Position numbers and translations under genes: made by a program. A model generated the notes under the pieces. It did no database searches, had not been told where the DNA came from, and worked only from the letters and a program-made list of their open reading frames with translations. From Devosia ginsengisoli (GTDB lineage: Bacteria > Pseudomonadota > Alphaproteobacteria > Rhizobiales > Devosiaceae): a stretch of DNA of 64,000 nt. The stretch is from assembly GCF_024707105.1 (NCBI RefSeq), contig NZ_JANQAJ010000013.1, positions 186,001 to 250,000 of the forward strand. Reading direction: 5' to 3'. This document shows, piece after piece, positions 45,368 through 55,064 of the stretch. How positions within the stretch are numbered: position 1 is the stretch's first letter; the number at the start of each line of letters is the position of its first letter.

Positions 45368-46120
45368 CGGCGAGGCGATCGCTCCGTTGAAATCGAAATG
45401 GATGCCGCACTCTTTCTTGTTGAGGCCGCGCCACCGTCCGGCGCGCGGGTCCTCGCCCTCGGCAACAACCGAGGTGCAGGGCGCGCAACCGATCGACTTG
45501 TAGCCCTTAGCGAACAGCGGATGCTCGGGCAAGCCGTGGTCGATCTTGTACTGGTTGACATCGGCGTCGGAGAAATAGGCCAGCGGATTGACCTTGATGC
45601 GATCGTCGCTGGTCAGTTCGAAATGCGGCAGCACGCCGCGTTCCTTGGTCTGGAAACGCTTGCGCCCGGTGACCCAGCCGCCGAACTGCTCGGTGATCGG
45701 CTCCAGCGGCTCGGTCTTGCGGATATGGCAGCAGGAATCCGGATCGGTTTCCCAGAGGTCGCCATTGGGATCGAAGCGCTTCACATCCTCCACGGCAGGC
45801 CGGATGGCATGGACGTTGATGAGACCGAGATGCTTCTTGAGCGTCTCGACATAGTCGAGCGTCTCGGGGAAGTGCTTGCCGGTTTCGAGGAAATAGACCG
45901 GCATGGACGGATCGACCTGCGCCACCAGATGCAGCAGCACGGCGGAATCGGCGCCAAAGGACGAAACGATGGCGAGGTCGCCCGGCAGCACGTCGCTGAT
46001 GGCATAGCGCAGCACGCCCAGCGCATCCATGTCGTCGAACATGCCGTTGAGAGCGACGATGCCCAGCGCGCGCAGCTTGTCATGCGCGGGCTGAGCAGGG
46101 GCGAGCTTAGGCAGCGCCAT
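44846..46120 (-). CDS. cysH: APS reductase CysH, fused in frame to DUF934
   Basis: Reading frame of 424 residues. Residues 1-250 are CysH, which reduces adenylyl sulfate to sulfite. They have the PP-loop SSFGADSAVLLHL and iron-sulfur Cys motifs SCCHIRKTEP and IGCAPCTSVV, the double-Cys pattern of [4Fe-4S] APS-type reductases, plus ECGIHF. The rest is DUF934 with no stop between. Start ATG 46120 overlaps the cysI end. An ATG at 45367 has a ribosome-like site, and in the +1 frame a TGA overlaps it (ATGA). The fusion could therefore reflect a frameshift in a once separate cysH, or be real. The track merges it further with cysI into one 986-residue ORF, which is false. Confidence 0.85.
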   Translation of the reverse strand: MALPKLAPAQPAHDKLRALGIVALNGMFDDMDALGVLRYAISDVLPGDLAIVSSFGADSAVLLHLVAQVDPSMPVYFLETGKHFPETLDYVETLKKHLGLINVHAIRPAVEDVKRFDPNGDLWETDPDSCCHIRKTEPLEPITEQFGGWVTGRKRFQTKERGVLPHFELTSDDRIKVNPLAYFSDADVNQYKIDHGLPEHPLFAKGYKSIGCAPCTSVVAEGEDPRAGRWRGLNKKECGIHFDFNGAIASPMTAATRHTLWKNGAFMADPFHEWTEGSDPATASYTHVPLPVFLANRDAFLANPHPLGLLVSPGDRIEDVEADVGRFASIAIKFPAFTDGRGYSSARLLAQRYQYVNEIRAVGDVLQDQIPLMRRCGFTAFVVTHEPTRQALIEDRLPEVALFYQPVGTAEVPVGTRPFLRRVH

Positions 46121-47764
46121 AAAGGGCCTCCTTGAAGGGGGCTTCGCCGAGGCGACGATAGGCCTCGATGAAGGTTTCCTCGGCGCTGGTACGGCGGGCG
46201 ATATAGGTATCGACCAGGGTCTCGATGGCGCCGGGCACATTCTCGGCTTCGAAACCGGGCCCGATGATCTTGCCCACCGAAGCGTTCTCGGTGGCGTCGC
46301 CCCCAGGGTGATCTGGTAAAGCTCGCCGCCCTTCTTCTCCACGCCCAGAATGCCGATATGGCCGACATGATGGTGGCCGCAGGCATTGATGCAGCCGGAA
46401 ATCTTGATCTTGAGATCGCCGATTTCGGCCTGGCGCTGGGGCTCGGCGAATTTGCGCGAGATTTCCTGCGCGATCGGGATCGAGCGGGCATTGGCCAGGG
46501 CGCAGAAATCGAGGCCCGGGCAGCAGATCATGTCGGTGATGAGCCCGGTATTGCCCTCGGCCAGGCCAGCCGCCACCAGCGCGTCATAGACCACGCGCAA
46601 GTCGGCAATGGCGACATGGGGCAGGACCAGGTTCTGTTCATGGGTAACGCGCAATTCGTCGAACGAATAGCGCTCGGCCAGATCGGCGACGACATCCATC
46701 TGCACATCGGTCGCATCGCCCGGTGCGCCGCCGACCGGCTTGAGCGAAATGGTGACCGAGGCGTAGCCAGGCTGGCGATGCGAATTGATATTGTTGTCGA
46801 GCCAGCGGCCATAGGCCGGGTCGATGATGGATTCGTAGGCCACATCGATCTTCGTGGCCGTCTGGACCTTGAAATCCGGCGCCGCGAAATAGGTGGTGAT
46901 GCGATCGACTTCCTCGGCCGGCAGGGTCAGAACGCCACCGCGCACCTGGGCGAACTCGTTTTCCACCTGGCCCTTGATGGTCTCAAGGCCCTCTTCGTGG
47001 ACGAGGATCTTGATGCGCGCCTTGAACTTGTTGTCGCGGCGACCATAGCGGTTGTAAACGCGCATGATGGATTCGAGATAGGCGAGCAGATGCTCGTTGG
47101 GCACGAAGCTGTTGATCAGCTTGCCGACAATCGGCGTGCGCCCCAACCCGCCGCCGACCCAGACTTCCCAGCCGATATCGCCGGCAGCATTGGCCACGGC
47201 CTGCAGGCCGATATCGTGGAAGCGGATGGCCGCCCGGTCATTGGGCGACCCGCTCATCGCAATCTTGAACTTGCGCGGCAGATAGCTGAATTCTGGATGC
47301 AGGCTCGACCATTGCCGGATGATCTCGGCCACCGGACGGGGGTCGATGATCTCGTCGGCGGCAGCGCCGGCGAACTGGTCGGTCGTCGTATTGCGGATGC
47401 AATTGCCCGACGTCTGGATCGCATGCATTTCCACCGAGCCCAGCTCACGCAGGATCTCGGGCACGTCCTTGAGCTTGGGCCAGTTGAACTGGATGTTCTG
47501 GCGCGTGGTGAAGTGGCCATAGCCGCGATCATAGGTGCGGGCGATGTGGGCCAGCTTGCGCAACTGGCGCGACGACAGCGTGCCATAGGGCACGGCAATG
47601 CGCAGCATATAGGCATGCAACTGCAGGTAGAGCCCGTTCATCAGGCGCAGCGGGCGGAACTGATCTTCCGACAGCTCGCCCGACAGACGCCGGTTCACCT
47701 GGTCGGAAAATTGCGCGGTGCGGCCAGCAACGAAGGCCGCGTCGAATTCGTCATATCGATACAT
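46107..47764 (-). CDS. cysI: Siroheme sulfite reductase CysI (apparent frameshift near 46300-46304)
   Basis: About 552 residues if corrected. Reduces sulfite to sulfide with six electrons. Siroheme/[4Fe-4S] ligands are in ICCPGLDFCALAN and SGCINACGHHHVGHIG. The N-terminal ferrite domain (YGTLSSRQLRKLAHIARTYD, TTRQNIQFNW) is intact. After YQITLG the frame breaks; one extra base in the 5-C run at 46300-46304 (G on the coding strand) restores ...LGGDATENASVGKIIGPGF... to a TAA at 46107, just inside the cysH start. Length 1658 nt is one short of a multiple of three. ATG 47764 overlaps the DUF2849 stop by 14 bp. No cysJ, so ferredoxin is the likely donor. Confidence 0.92.
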
Positions 47765-48074
47765 GACCGTCCTCACCCAGGCGCTGGCGCTCATAGACCT
47801 GGCCATTCAAGGTCAGCGGCGCGGTGGGGCCGGCCGCCCTTATGCGTTCGCGCAGGCGCTTGGGCACGATCCTGTCGCCGTCATGGGACACATCCTCGAT
47901 CTCGAGGCTGACAATGCGGCCACCGGCCTTGGTGGCGGCCAGCGCGGCATCGCGCTCCGCGGTCTCGTCCTTCGAAAAGAGGCGCGCAGCCTGCAAGTCC
48001 TCGACCCAGCGATTGTTGGCGTCGAGATAGACCGTGCCGCCCGATATCAGTTCGTTGCCTGTCAGAATTTCCAT
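47751..48074 (-). CDS. DUF2849 protein
   Basis: 107 residues. Matches DUF2849, a small protein found just before cysI in alphaproteobacterial sulfite reductase operons (EILTGNELISGGTVYLDANNRWVEDLQAARLF). Soluble, no Cys, no known activity. Its end overlaps the cysI start, and cysG ends 4 bp before its start, so all are co-transcribed. A role in sulfite reductase assembly is a guess from context. Confidence 0.85.
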   Translation of the reverse strand: MEILTGNELISGGTVYLDANNRWVEDLQAARLFSKDETAERDAALAATKAGGRIVSLEIEDVSHDGDRIVPKRLRERIRAAGPTAPLTLNGQVYERQRLGEDGHVSI

Positions 48075-48078
48075 GTCG

Positions 48079-49470
48079 TCACGCTACCCTGAAGCTCTGT
48101 CCGGCCAATCGGGCAGCGTCTGCCCAGTCGCCGGCCGCAACCGCTTCGCCTACGAAAATGATTGCCGGACCGTCGCTGAACGCAACCTGACCGGCCGAAA
48201 GGGCACCCAGCGTGCCCGCATAAGTGGATTTGTCGGCCCGGCCGGCATTGACCACGATGCCGACAGGCAAGCTCGGTGCCGCGCCATGCGCGACCAGCCT
48301 GGCGGCGACATCCGATGCGATGGACTTGCCCATATAGAGCGCCAGCGTGAGGCCCGACTGCGCCAGCGCGGCCCAATGGCTGAGTTCACCATCGTCGGCG
48401 CCATGGGCGGTGGCCATGATGAAGCCTGATGACACCTTGCGCAGGGTGACCGGCGTGGCGGTATCGGCGGCAGCGGCCAGGGCGGCGCTGATGCCCGGCA
48501 CGATCTGCCAGGCGATGCCCGCCTTGCGCAGGGCGGCGATTTCCTCGCCGGCGCGGCCGAAGATCATCGGATCGCCCGACTTGAGGCGGGCGACGCGCTT
48601 GCCCTGCCGCGCCAGCCGCACGATCAGCGTATTGATCTGCGCCTGCGAAAAGCTGTGATGGCCCTTGGCCTTGCCGACATCGATACGCTCGGCATCGCGC
48701 CGGCCCATGTCGATGACGACTGATGGCACCAACTGGTCATGCACGATGACATCGGCTTCCTGCAGCAGCCGCTGGGCGCGCAGGGTGAGCAGGTCTTCCG
48801 AACCGGGGCCGGCGCCGATCAGCCAGACCACGCCCTGCCCTTCGGCACGGGCATGCGCGGCCAGCAGGGTTTCGGCAGCCTCGAGCCCCTGCCCCCTGAT
48901 ATCGGCGGCTTCCACTTCGGGCGAGGTCACCAGCGCTTCATAGAAGCGGCGGCGGGCCGGACCATCGTGAATCAGCTTCTCAGCCGCGTGGCGCAAGCCC
49001 CCGGCGAGCCTGGCGATTTTCCCGATGCGCGGCGACAGCATGGCCTCGATGCGGGCACGCACCAGCCGGGCCAGCACCGGCGCATCGCCTTCGGTGGAGA
49101 TGGCGACGGTCAACGGGGCGCGGTCGACGATCGAGGGCGTGTAGAAATCGCATTCGGCCGGCACATCGACCACATTGAGCGGAATGCCACGCGCCCGCGC
49201 CTCGGCCTTGGCCAGTTCGGCATCGGGGCCTTCTTCGGCGACGAAGAGCAAGGCCGCATTCTCGAGATCACCGGGCACGAAGGCGCGCTCAATCACCTCG
49301 ACGGCGAAGGCGCTGAAATCGGCCTGGATGTGGCGGGAAATAATGACTACCGAAGCAGTCGTCTTAGTTACCAATCGGACCTTGTTGAGGGCTTCATCAC
49401 CACCGCCGAGGATGACGATGCGCTGACCCAGTACTTTGTAGCTCAACGGAAATGTGTTGAGTTGACCCAT
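48079..49470 (-). CDS. cysG: Siroheme synthase CysG
   Basis: 463 residues, bifunctional. The N-terminal precorrin-2 dehydrogenase/ferrochelatase half (residues 1-210; Rossmann motif VILGGGDEALNKVRL) is followed by uroporphyrinogen-III C-methyltransferase (about 215-455; VWLIGAGPGSEDLLTLRA, RLKSGDPMIFGRAGEE). It makes siroheme for CysI, encoded in the same operon. First gene of cysG-DUF2849-cysI-cysH/DUF934. No regulator site was recognised in the 200 bp upstream. Confidence 0.95.
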   Translation of the reverse strand: MGQLNTFPLSYKVLGQRIVILGGGDEALNKVRLVTKTTASVVIISRHIQADFSAFAVEVIERAFVPGDLENAALLFVAEEGPDAELAKAEARARGIPLNVVDVPAECDFYTPSIVDRAPLTVAISTEGDAPVLARLVRARIEAMLSPRIGKIARLAGGLRHAAEKLIHDGPARRRFYEALVTSPEVEAADIRGQGLEAAETLLAAHARAEGQGVVWLIGAGPGSEDLLTLRAQRLLQEADVIVHDQLVPSVVIDMGRRDAERIDVGKAKGHHSFSQAQINTLIVRLARQGKRVARLKSGDPMIFGRAGEEIAALRKAGIAWQIVPGISAALAAAADTATPVTLRKVSSGFIMATAHGADDGELSHWAALAQSGLTLALYMGKSIASDVAARLVAHGAAPSLPVGIVVNAGRADKSTYAGTLGALSAGQVAFSDGPAIIFVGEAVAAGDWADAARLAGQSFRVA

Positions 49471-49671
49471 TGGAACCCTGATTGTGCGTAGCAGGAAAAT
49501 AATCCAAACCAGCCCATCGCGGCAAGACGTTGAAATTCAATAGCTTTTTTATTTCCCTGTGAAGGGCCGGCGTGGAATGCCTCGCATGCCTTTGGCGCAT
49601 AGAAGCTAAATGAATCTTCGCGCGGGGAAGCGGGAGAAATTTTCGCTCGCCCATGGCGTGCCCGAATGCCT

Positions 49672-49992
49672 CTAGCCCTGGCGGCTCGGCACGTGGACGA
49701 CCAGCCCGTCCAGCTCGTCCTTGACCTTGATCTGGCAGGAGAGGCGGCTCTGAGCTTTCACGTCGAAGGCGAAATCGAGCATGTCTTCTTCCATCACAGA
49801 CGGGCCGCCGACCGTTTCGGTCCAGGCGTCGTCGACATAGACGTGGCAGGTGGCACAGGTGCAGGCGCCGCCGCATTCGGCGACAATGCCGGGAATGCCA
49901 TTCATGATGGCTGTTTCCATCACCGTGGCGCCGTTTTCGCCCTCTGTCTCGATGCGTTCGCCGTCCTGCTGGACGAATGTGATCTTGGTCAT
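49672..49992 (-). CDS. 2Fe-2S ferredoxin, second copy
   Basis: 106 residues from ATG 49992. Adrenodoxin-type ligands in [17 protein letters not shown] and QSRLSCQI; paralogous to the ferredoxin at 43412. The track's start at 50274 adds about 94 residues in a noncoding frame. Monocistronic, between cysG and the methyltransferase gene. It may serve CysI or a P450/oxygenase elsewhere; sequence does not decide. Confidence 0.92.
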   Translation of the reverse strand: MTKITFVQQDGERIETEGENGATVMETAIMNGIPGIVAECGGACTCATCHVYVDDAWTETVGGPSVMEEDMLDFAFDVKAQSRLSCQIKVKDELDGLVVHVPSRQG

Positions 49993-50068
49993 GGTGTCTT
50001 CGGGCTTGCTGATTGCATCGTATATAGGCGATGGGCGGGGATTTAAAAAGCCATAGCTTGGAAAAGCT

Positions 50069-51244
50069 CTAGAGCCCGAGCAAGCCTTCCAGGTAATGCC
50101 GCTCGATGCCGAACAGCGCCTTGGTTTCGGCGATCTGCCTGAGCACGGCTTCGCGATCCCGCCCTGCCCGCCCGTCCTTTTCGGCGACAACAAGATTGTT
50201 CTTGGGCGTGTGAGCGTCCGAGACGAATTCGAACACCTTGACCCGGTAGCCGCTGAGTTCGAGTAACAGGGCACGCAAAGTGTCGGTGACCATTTCCGCC
50301 TGGCGCTCGAGGAAGATGCCGTGGCGCAGCAGGACGCCGAGTTCGGCGGCCGGCTTGCCGGCTTCCATCTGGCGACGGATTTGCTTGTGGCAGCAGGGGG
50401 CGACGGCGATCAGCGCGGCACCCGCCTTGATGCCCTGATAGATGGCGTCGTCGGTGGCGGTGTCGCAGGCATGGAGCGCAATGACGGCATCGGCGCCAGC
50501 GGCGTCATAGTCGAGGATGGTGCCGGGGACGAAGCTGAGGCCGCTAAAGCCCGAAGCGGCGGCGGTGGCATTGCCGTCGGCCACCAGCTTGTCGCGCAGT
50601 TCGACGCCGATGATGTCGGCGGGGCGGTTAGCGACAGTGGCGAGGTAGTCGTAGAGAGCGAAATCGAGATAGCCCTTGCCGGCGCCCATATCGATTATGC
50701 GAGGCTTGTCGGCCTTGATGGCTTGAATCAATGGCGCGAAAATCTCGACCATCTTGTTGATTTGCCTGAACTTGTCCTGCGCGTCATTGCGGACCTGTCC
50801 GTCCTTGCCTGTGATGCCGAGGGCATGGAGCCAGGGCTTGTTCGTCTCGCCCAGCGGACGATTCTTGGCGCGGTCATGGGTGGTCGGGGGCGCGGCGCGG
50901 CCCGCCACTTCGCTGCGCTTGAGGCGGACCTTGTCGCCATTGCGCTCGAAGGTGAGGTCGAATTCGGTGGTGGCGAGGCGGGCGCTGCGGAATTCGTCGC
51001 GCAGGGCAGTGCGCAGATTGCCCAGGGCTTCGGGCTGGATTTGGTTCTTGATGATGTCGCGCGTCTTGTAGTGGAAGGTGAAGCTGAACTTCTCCACTCC
51101 CTTGGCGACGATCTTCTTGACGTCGATAGTCTTGAGGTCGGCTTCGCTGCCGTGATAGCCGCCGAGCCGGAGGCCGACCAGCGTATTGCCGGCAAAGGCT
51201 ACCTTCACGGCGCCCAGGAATTCCTCGATGCGCTCGGTACTCAA
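50069..51244 (-). CDS. Class I SAM-dependent methyltransferase
   Basis: 391 residues with a TTG start at 51244 overlapping the prfC stop (TTGA). The SAM-binding motif [20 protein letters not shown] is at about 178-198, with [10 protein letters not shown]-type motif II and a Cys-containing [11 protein letters not shown] plus [13 protein letters not shown]. This pattern fits the Methyltransf_32 family (GSTCD-like), which may modify RNA. The N-terminal 150 residues are a separate domain. Coupling to release factor 3 hints at translation-related work (inference). Confidence 0.82.
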   Translation of the reverse strand: MSTERIEEFLGAVKVAFAGNTLVGLRLGGYHGSEADLKTIDVKKIVAKGVEKFSFTFHYKTRDIIKNQIQPEALGNLRTALRDEFRSARLATTEFDLTFERNGDKVRLKRSEVAGRAAPPTTHDRAKNRPLGETNKPWLHALGITGKDGQVRNDAQDKFRQINKMVEIFAPLIQAIKADKPRIIDMGAGKGYLDFALYDYLATVANRPADIIGVELRDKLVADGNATAAASGFSGLSFVPGTILDYDAAGADAVIALHACDTATDDAIYQGIKAGAALIAVAPCCHKQIRRQMEAGKPAAELGVLLRHGIFLERQAEMVTDTLRALLLELSGYRVKVFEFVSDAHTPKNNLVVAEKDGRAGRDREAVLRQIAETKALFGIERHYLEGLLGL

Positions 51245-52842
51245 TGCCGTTCCTTGGTGGTGAGGAAGCGGATATTGGGGAAATCCTGCTTGGCGCGATC
51301 GGCCCACCAGGCGTTTTGCGCGAGGAAGACCGGCGCGCCGGTGCGATCCTCGGCCATGTTCATCTTCTGGGCGGTGATGAAGCGGTCGAGTTCCTTGGGA
51401 TCGTCGCTCTCGATCCAGCGGGCCACTTCGTAGTTGAGGCTCTCGAAGGTGATCGGCACGCCATATTCCTTGGCGACGCGGCTGGACAGCACTTCGAGCT
51501 GGAGCTGGCCGACCACGCCCACGATCCAGTCGGCGCCGACCGTGCGGCGGAACACCTGGGTGACCCCCTCCTCGGAGAGGTCGCTGAGGGCCTTGGCCAT
51601 CTGCTTGGTCTTCATGTGATCGGTGAGGCGGACGCGGCGGATGATTTCCGGGGCGAAATTGGGAATGCCGGTGACGTTGATGGTGGCGCCTTCGGTGAGC
51701 GTATCGCCCACCGACAGCGTGCCGTGATTGGGGATGCCGACAATGTCGCCGGCCACGGCCTGCTCGGCCAGCTCGCGGTCATTGCCGAAGAAGAACATGG
51801 GATTGGATACCGCCATATCCTTGCCGGAGCGGACATTCTTGAGGCGCATGCCACGGGTGAAGGTGCCCGAGCACAGGCGGACGAAGGCGATACGGTCGCG
51901 GTGGTTGGCGTCCATATTCGCCTGCACCTTGAACACGAAGCCGGTGACCTTTTTCTCGCTCGGCTCGATCGGCGCGGGAATGGCCGGCTGCGGACGCGGC
52001 TCGGGACCCCATTCACCCAGGGTGCGGAGCAATTCGGCGACGCCAATGCCCTTGAGGGCCGAGCCGAACAGGACCGGGCTCAGATGGCCGGCATGGAAGG
52101 TTTCGAGATCGAAGGGCGGCAGCATGGCCGTGGCCATTTCGAGGGTTTCGAGCGCCACCATGAAGACGGGGTCATCGACCAGTGTCTCGTTGTCGAGCAG
52201 GTCTTCGATGGCATTGTATTCGGCGACGGGCTTGCCCTGCGGGCTGAGCACGCGCTTTTCGAACAGGTCGAGATAACCGTGGAAATCGACACCCTGCCCG
52301 ATGGGCCAGAGGACGGGGGTAAGGTCGAGCGCCAGCTTGCCCTGGATTTCATCGATCAGGTCGAGCGGGGCCAGGCCCTCGCGGTCCACCTTGTTGATGA
52401 AGGTGATGATGGGAATGTCGCGCAACCGGCAGACTTCGAACAGCTTCTGCGTCTGGCTCTCGATGCCCTTGGCCGCGTCGATGACCATGATGGCCGCGTC
52501 GACGGCGGTGAGGGTGCGATAGGTGTCCTCGGAAAAATCCGAGTGACCGGGCGTATCGAGCAGGTTGAGCGTCAGCCCGTCATATTCGAAGGTCATCACC
52601 GACGAGGTGATGGAAATGCCGCGCTGCTGCTCCATTTCCATCCAGTCCGAACGGGTCGAGCGCACGCCCGACTTGCCACGCACCGCACCGGCCGACTGGA
52701 TGGCGCCCGCGGCGGCCAGCAGGCGTTCGGTCAGCGTCGTCTTGCCGGCGTCCGGGTGCGAAATGATCGCAAAGGTGCGGCGGGTGCGGAACGGCTCGGC
52801 ATTGGGCCGGGGCGAAACCTCGGCGGCGGAGGACAAGGACAT
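51241..52842 (-). CDS. prfC: Peptide chain release factor 3
   Basis: 533 residues from ATG 52842. RF3 is the GTPase that recycles RF1/RF2 from the ribosome. G1 ISHPDAGKTTLTERLL, switch I with RGISITSSVM, G3 DTPGHSDFSEDTYR and G4 FINKVDREG are intact, as is the C-terminal domain (VGVVGQLQLEVLSSRVAKEYGV). The track's 603-residue ORF extends upstream without support. The methyltransferase gene follows with a 4 bp overlap. Divergent AraC gene upstream. Confidence 0.96.
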   Translation of the reverse strand: MSLSSAAEVSPRPNAEPFRTRRTFAIISHPDAGKTTLTERLLAAAGAIQSAGAVRGKSGVRSTRSDWMEMEQQRGISITSSVMTFEYDGLTLNLLDTPGHSDFSEDTYRTLTAVDAAIMVIDAAKGIESQTQKLFEVCRLRDIPIITFINKVDREGLAPLDLIDEIQGKLALDLTPVLWPIGQGVDFHGYLDLFEKRVLSPQGKPVAEYNAIEDLLDNETLVDDPVFMVALETLEMATAMLPPFDLETFHAGHLSPVLFGSALKGIGVAELLRTLGEWGPEPRPQPAIPAPIEPSEKKVTGFVFKVQANMDANHRDRIAFVRLCSGTFTRGMRLKNVRSGKDMAVSNPMFFFGNDRELAEQAVAGDIVGIPNHGTLSVGDTLTEGATINVTGIPNFAPEIIRRVRLTDHMKTKQMAKALSDLSEEGVTQVFRRTVGADWIVGVVGQLQLEVLSSRVAKEYGVPITFESLNYEVARWIESDDPKELDRFITAQKMNMAEDRTGAPVFLAQNAWWADRAKQDFPNIRFLTTKERH

Positions 52843-53015
52843 GGATTCTGCTGGACTGTTGGGGCTGCGGCAAGGGCGCAGCACGTCAATATTGGGGCGC
52901 TCTATATGCTTTGACAACCGCCCGGTCAAACCACCCCGCCGTGACGGCTGCCCTGACATTGCGCCTCGATACGGGCCGCGGTAACCTGACGCCGCAATCA
53001 CCGCCGAGGTCGATC

Positions 53016-53705
53016 GTGCATCAGGTAGAGCACCGCCACGACGTTCATCCACTGGTCCAGTCGGTGACCCACAGCGTGTTCACCATGGCTGGGGTGGTGG
53101 AATTCCTGCCCGATCACTGCTGGGACATCACCTTCATCCGCAATCGGCAGGGCACGTTCGTGCTGCGCACCGGGCTGACCACGCGCCCCGTACACTTCGA
53201 CGTGGAGCCGGGCGACGAGAACTTCGCCATCGCCTTCAAGCCTTTTGCCTATATGCCGCTCATGCCGGGCGAATTGATGCGCGACGAAGGCGTGGTGCTC
53301 GACATGGCTGGCCCCGATCGCTTCATGCTGGGAGTGCAGAGCTTTGAAATTCCGCGGCTGGATAATGTCGAGGATTTCGTGCGGCGCCTGATCGGGACCG
53401 AGGCGGTGGAAACCAACCGCCTGGTGGCCTCGGTGGTGTCGGGCCATCCCGATGCGGCGACCGAGCGCACCTTGCAGCGACATTTCCTCAAGACGACAGG
53501 CATGACGCTCAAGACTTATGGGCAGATTGCACGGGCACGGCGCGCCCTGACGGAACTGGCCGGGGGAATGCCGGCAGCCGAGGTCGCTTACGCCCTCGGC
53601 TATGCGGACCAGCCGCATCTCATTCGCTCGCTGCGCACCTTCATGGGCACGACGCCCGGACAGGTTGCCCGGGCGCCGCAAGGCGATTTCAGCGCAACTG
53701 GCTGA
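53016..53705 (+). CDS. AraC family transcriptional regulator
   Basis: 229 residues from GTG 53016. The N-terminal half is a small-molecule sensing domain (FTMAGVVEFLPDHCWDITFI). The C-terminal half is a double helix-turn-helix: TERTLQRHFLKTTGMTLKTYGQIARARRAL and MPAAEVAYALGYADQPHLIRSLRTFMGTTPGQ. The sensor resembles the DUF6597 type. It ends 17 bp inside the convergent epoxide hydrolase gene, which may be its target. Exact start uncertain: the in-frame ORF extends back to 52911. Confidence 0.85.
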   Translation: MHQVEHRHDVHPLVQSVTHSVFTMAGVVEFLPDHCWDITFIRNRQGTFVLRTGLTTRPVHFDVEPGDENFAIAFKPFAYMPLMPGELMRDEGVVLDMAGPDRFMLGVQSFEIPRLDNVEDFVRRLIGTEAVETNRLVASVVSGHPDAATERTLQRHFLKTTGMTLKTYGQIARARRALTELAGGMPAAEVAYALGYADQPHLIRSLRTFMGTTPGQVARAPQGDFSATG

Positions 53706-54822
53706 AGAAGGACTGCATATCCGCCACCAGCGCTTCGGAGGCATCAGCGGCGGCGAAGTGCCCGCCGCTCTCCATTTCGGTCCACTGCACGATATTGCTG
53801 AAGGAGCGTTCGGCAAAGGTGCGGACGGAGCGGAAGTCGTTGGCGAAGGAGGCGACAGCCGTCGGAACGGCGGTGGGGATTTCACGGTAGCCGCCGCCAG
53901 TCTGCGCGCCTTCGAGGAAGAAATTGCCCTGCCCGCTGCCCGAGGCCGTGAACCAGAAGATGGCGGTATTGGTCAGGAACAGTTCGCGGTCGAAACTGGT
54001 TGCCGCTTCGCCTTCGAAGCCGAAGAACAGTTCGGCATTCCAGGCCAATTGGGCCACCGGGGAATCCACCAGGCCATAGGCCAGCGTGCCGGGGCGTTTG
54101 GACTGGATATCGGCATAGCCATTGTATTTCTGGAATTTTTCCAGGTTGGCGAAGCCGGCCAGTTCGAACGGGCTGAGCGTATCCATTTCGCCCGGTGCGC
54201 CGGACGGGAAGGCGAAGACCTGTTGCAGGTGGACGCCGATCAGGCCTTCCGGATTGAGAATGGCCAATTCGCGTGACACCAGTGCGCCGGCATCGCCGCC
54301 CTGGGCGCCGTAGCTGGCATAGCCGAGACGCTTCATCAGCACATCCCAGGCGGCGGCGGTCCGCACCGGCTCCCAGCCAGGACCGGCCAGCGGCGTCGAG
54401 AAGCCGTAGCCGGGCAGCGAGGGGATGACGAGGTGGAATGCCTGCGCGCCGGGCTTGCCATGAGCCTTGGGGTCGGTCAGCGGCCCGATGACGGGCAGGT
54501 ATTCGACGAAGCTCGACGGCCAGCCATGGGTCAGCACCAGGGGGATCGCATCGGGCTCGGGCGAGCGGACATGCAGGAAATGGATGGTCTGGCCATCGAT
54601 CTCGGTCAGGAATTGCGGATAGGCGTTGAGGCGGGTCTCCCAGGCGCGCCAGTCATAGCTATTGAGCCACTGTTCGGCCAGTTCGCGGATGAAGTGGACG
54701 GGCTGGCCGTGGCTCCAGTCGCGGGAAAAACTATCGGGAAACCGGGCATTGCGCAGGCGCTGGTGCAGGTCATCAAGCTGGGCGGCGTCGATGGCGATCT
54801 TGAACGGGGTGATGTCGGTCAT
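53689..54822 (-). CDS. Epoxide hydrolase (alpha/beta fold)
   Basis: 377 residues from ATG 54822. An N-terminal EHN domain (about 3-105, TPFKIAIDAAQLDDLHQRLRN) is followed by an alpha/beta-hydrolase core. Oxyanion HGWPSSFVEYLPVI and nucleophile elbow GAQGGDAGALVS give Asp as nucleophile, as in microsomal-type epoxide hydrolases. The catalytic His is in ESGGHFAAAD near the C-terminus. Converts epoxides to diols; substrate unknown. No signal peptide. The family A repeat follows the gene's 5' side. Confidence 0.9.
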   Translation of the reverse strand: MTDITPFKIAIDAAQLDDLHQRLRNARFPDSFSRDWSHGQPVHFIRELAEQWLNSYDWRAWETRLNAYPQFLTEIDGQTIHFLHVRSPEPDAIPLVLTHGWPSSFVEYLPVIGPLTDPKAHGKPGAQAFHLVIPSLPGYGFSTPLAGPGWEPVRTAAAWDVLMKRLGYASYGAQGGDAGALVSRELAILNPEGLIGVHLQQVFAFPSGAPGEMDTLSPFELAGFANLEKFQKYNGYADIQSKRPGTLAYGLVDSPVAQLAWNAELFFGFEGEAATSFDRELFLTNTAIFWFTASGSGQGNFFLEGAQTGGGYREIPTAVPTAVASFANDFRSVRTFAERSFSNIVQWTEMESGGHFAAADASEALVADMQSFFSQLR

Positions 54823-54928
54823 TTGTCGGTCCTCGCTGTGCTGGCTTCGACCTCCGAAGCCCTGCCCCGGTTGTAGGAAAAGGGGGCGCGGCGGGATTGA
54901 AGATTTCCGACAAACGGGGGGCGGTGGG

Positions 54929-55058
54929 GCCACGCCCTCGTGGTTCGAGGCGCTGAAGAAGCGCACCTCACCATGAGGGCTACTTTTAGCTCGATGTTCC
55001 AGTAGCCCTCATGGTGAGGCGCGAGCTCTTGCGAGCCTCGAACCACGAGGGCGTGCCA
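54929..55058. repeat. Dispersed palindromic repeat, family A, variant copy 5
   Basis: A larger version, about 130 bp: CACGCCCTCGTGGTTCGAGG ... CACCTCACCATGAGGGCT, then AGCCCTCATGGTGAGGCGCG ... CCTCGAACCACGAGGGCGTG. The order of half-sites is inverted relative to the other copies, so two half-elements face each other. Lies between the epoxide hydrolase and nucleotidyltransferase genes. Confidence 0.85.
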
Positions 55059-55064
55059 CCAGGG

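Noticed and set aside
44846-47806. Single 986-residue protein joining CysI, CysH and DUF934
   Set aside because: The join between CysI and CysH arises from the frameshift at 46300-46304; CysI's true C-terminus is in another frame and CysH has its own ATG at 46120.
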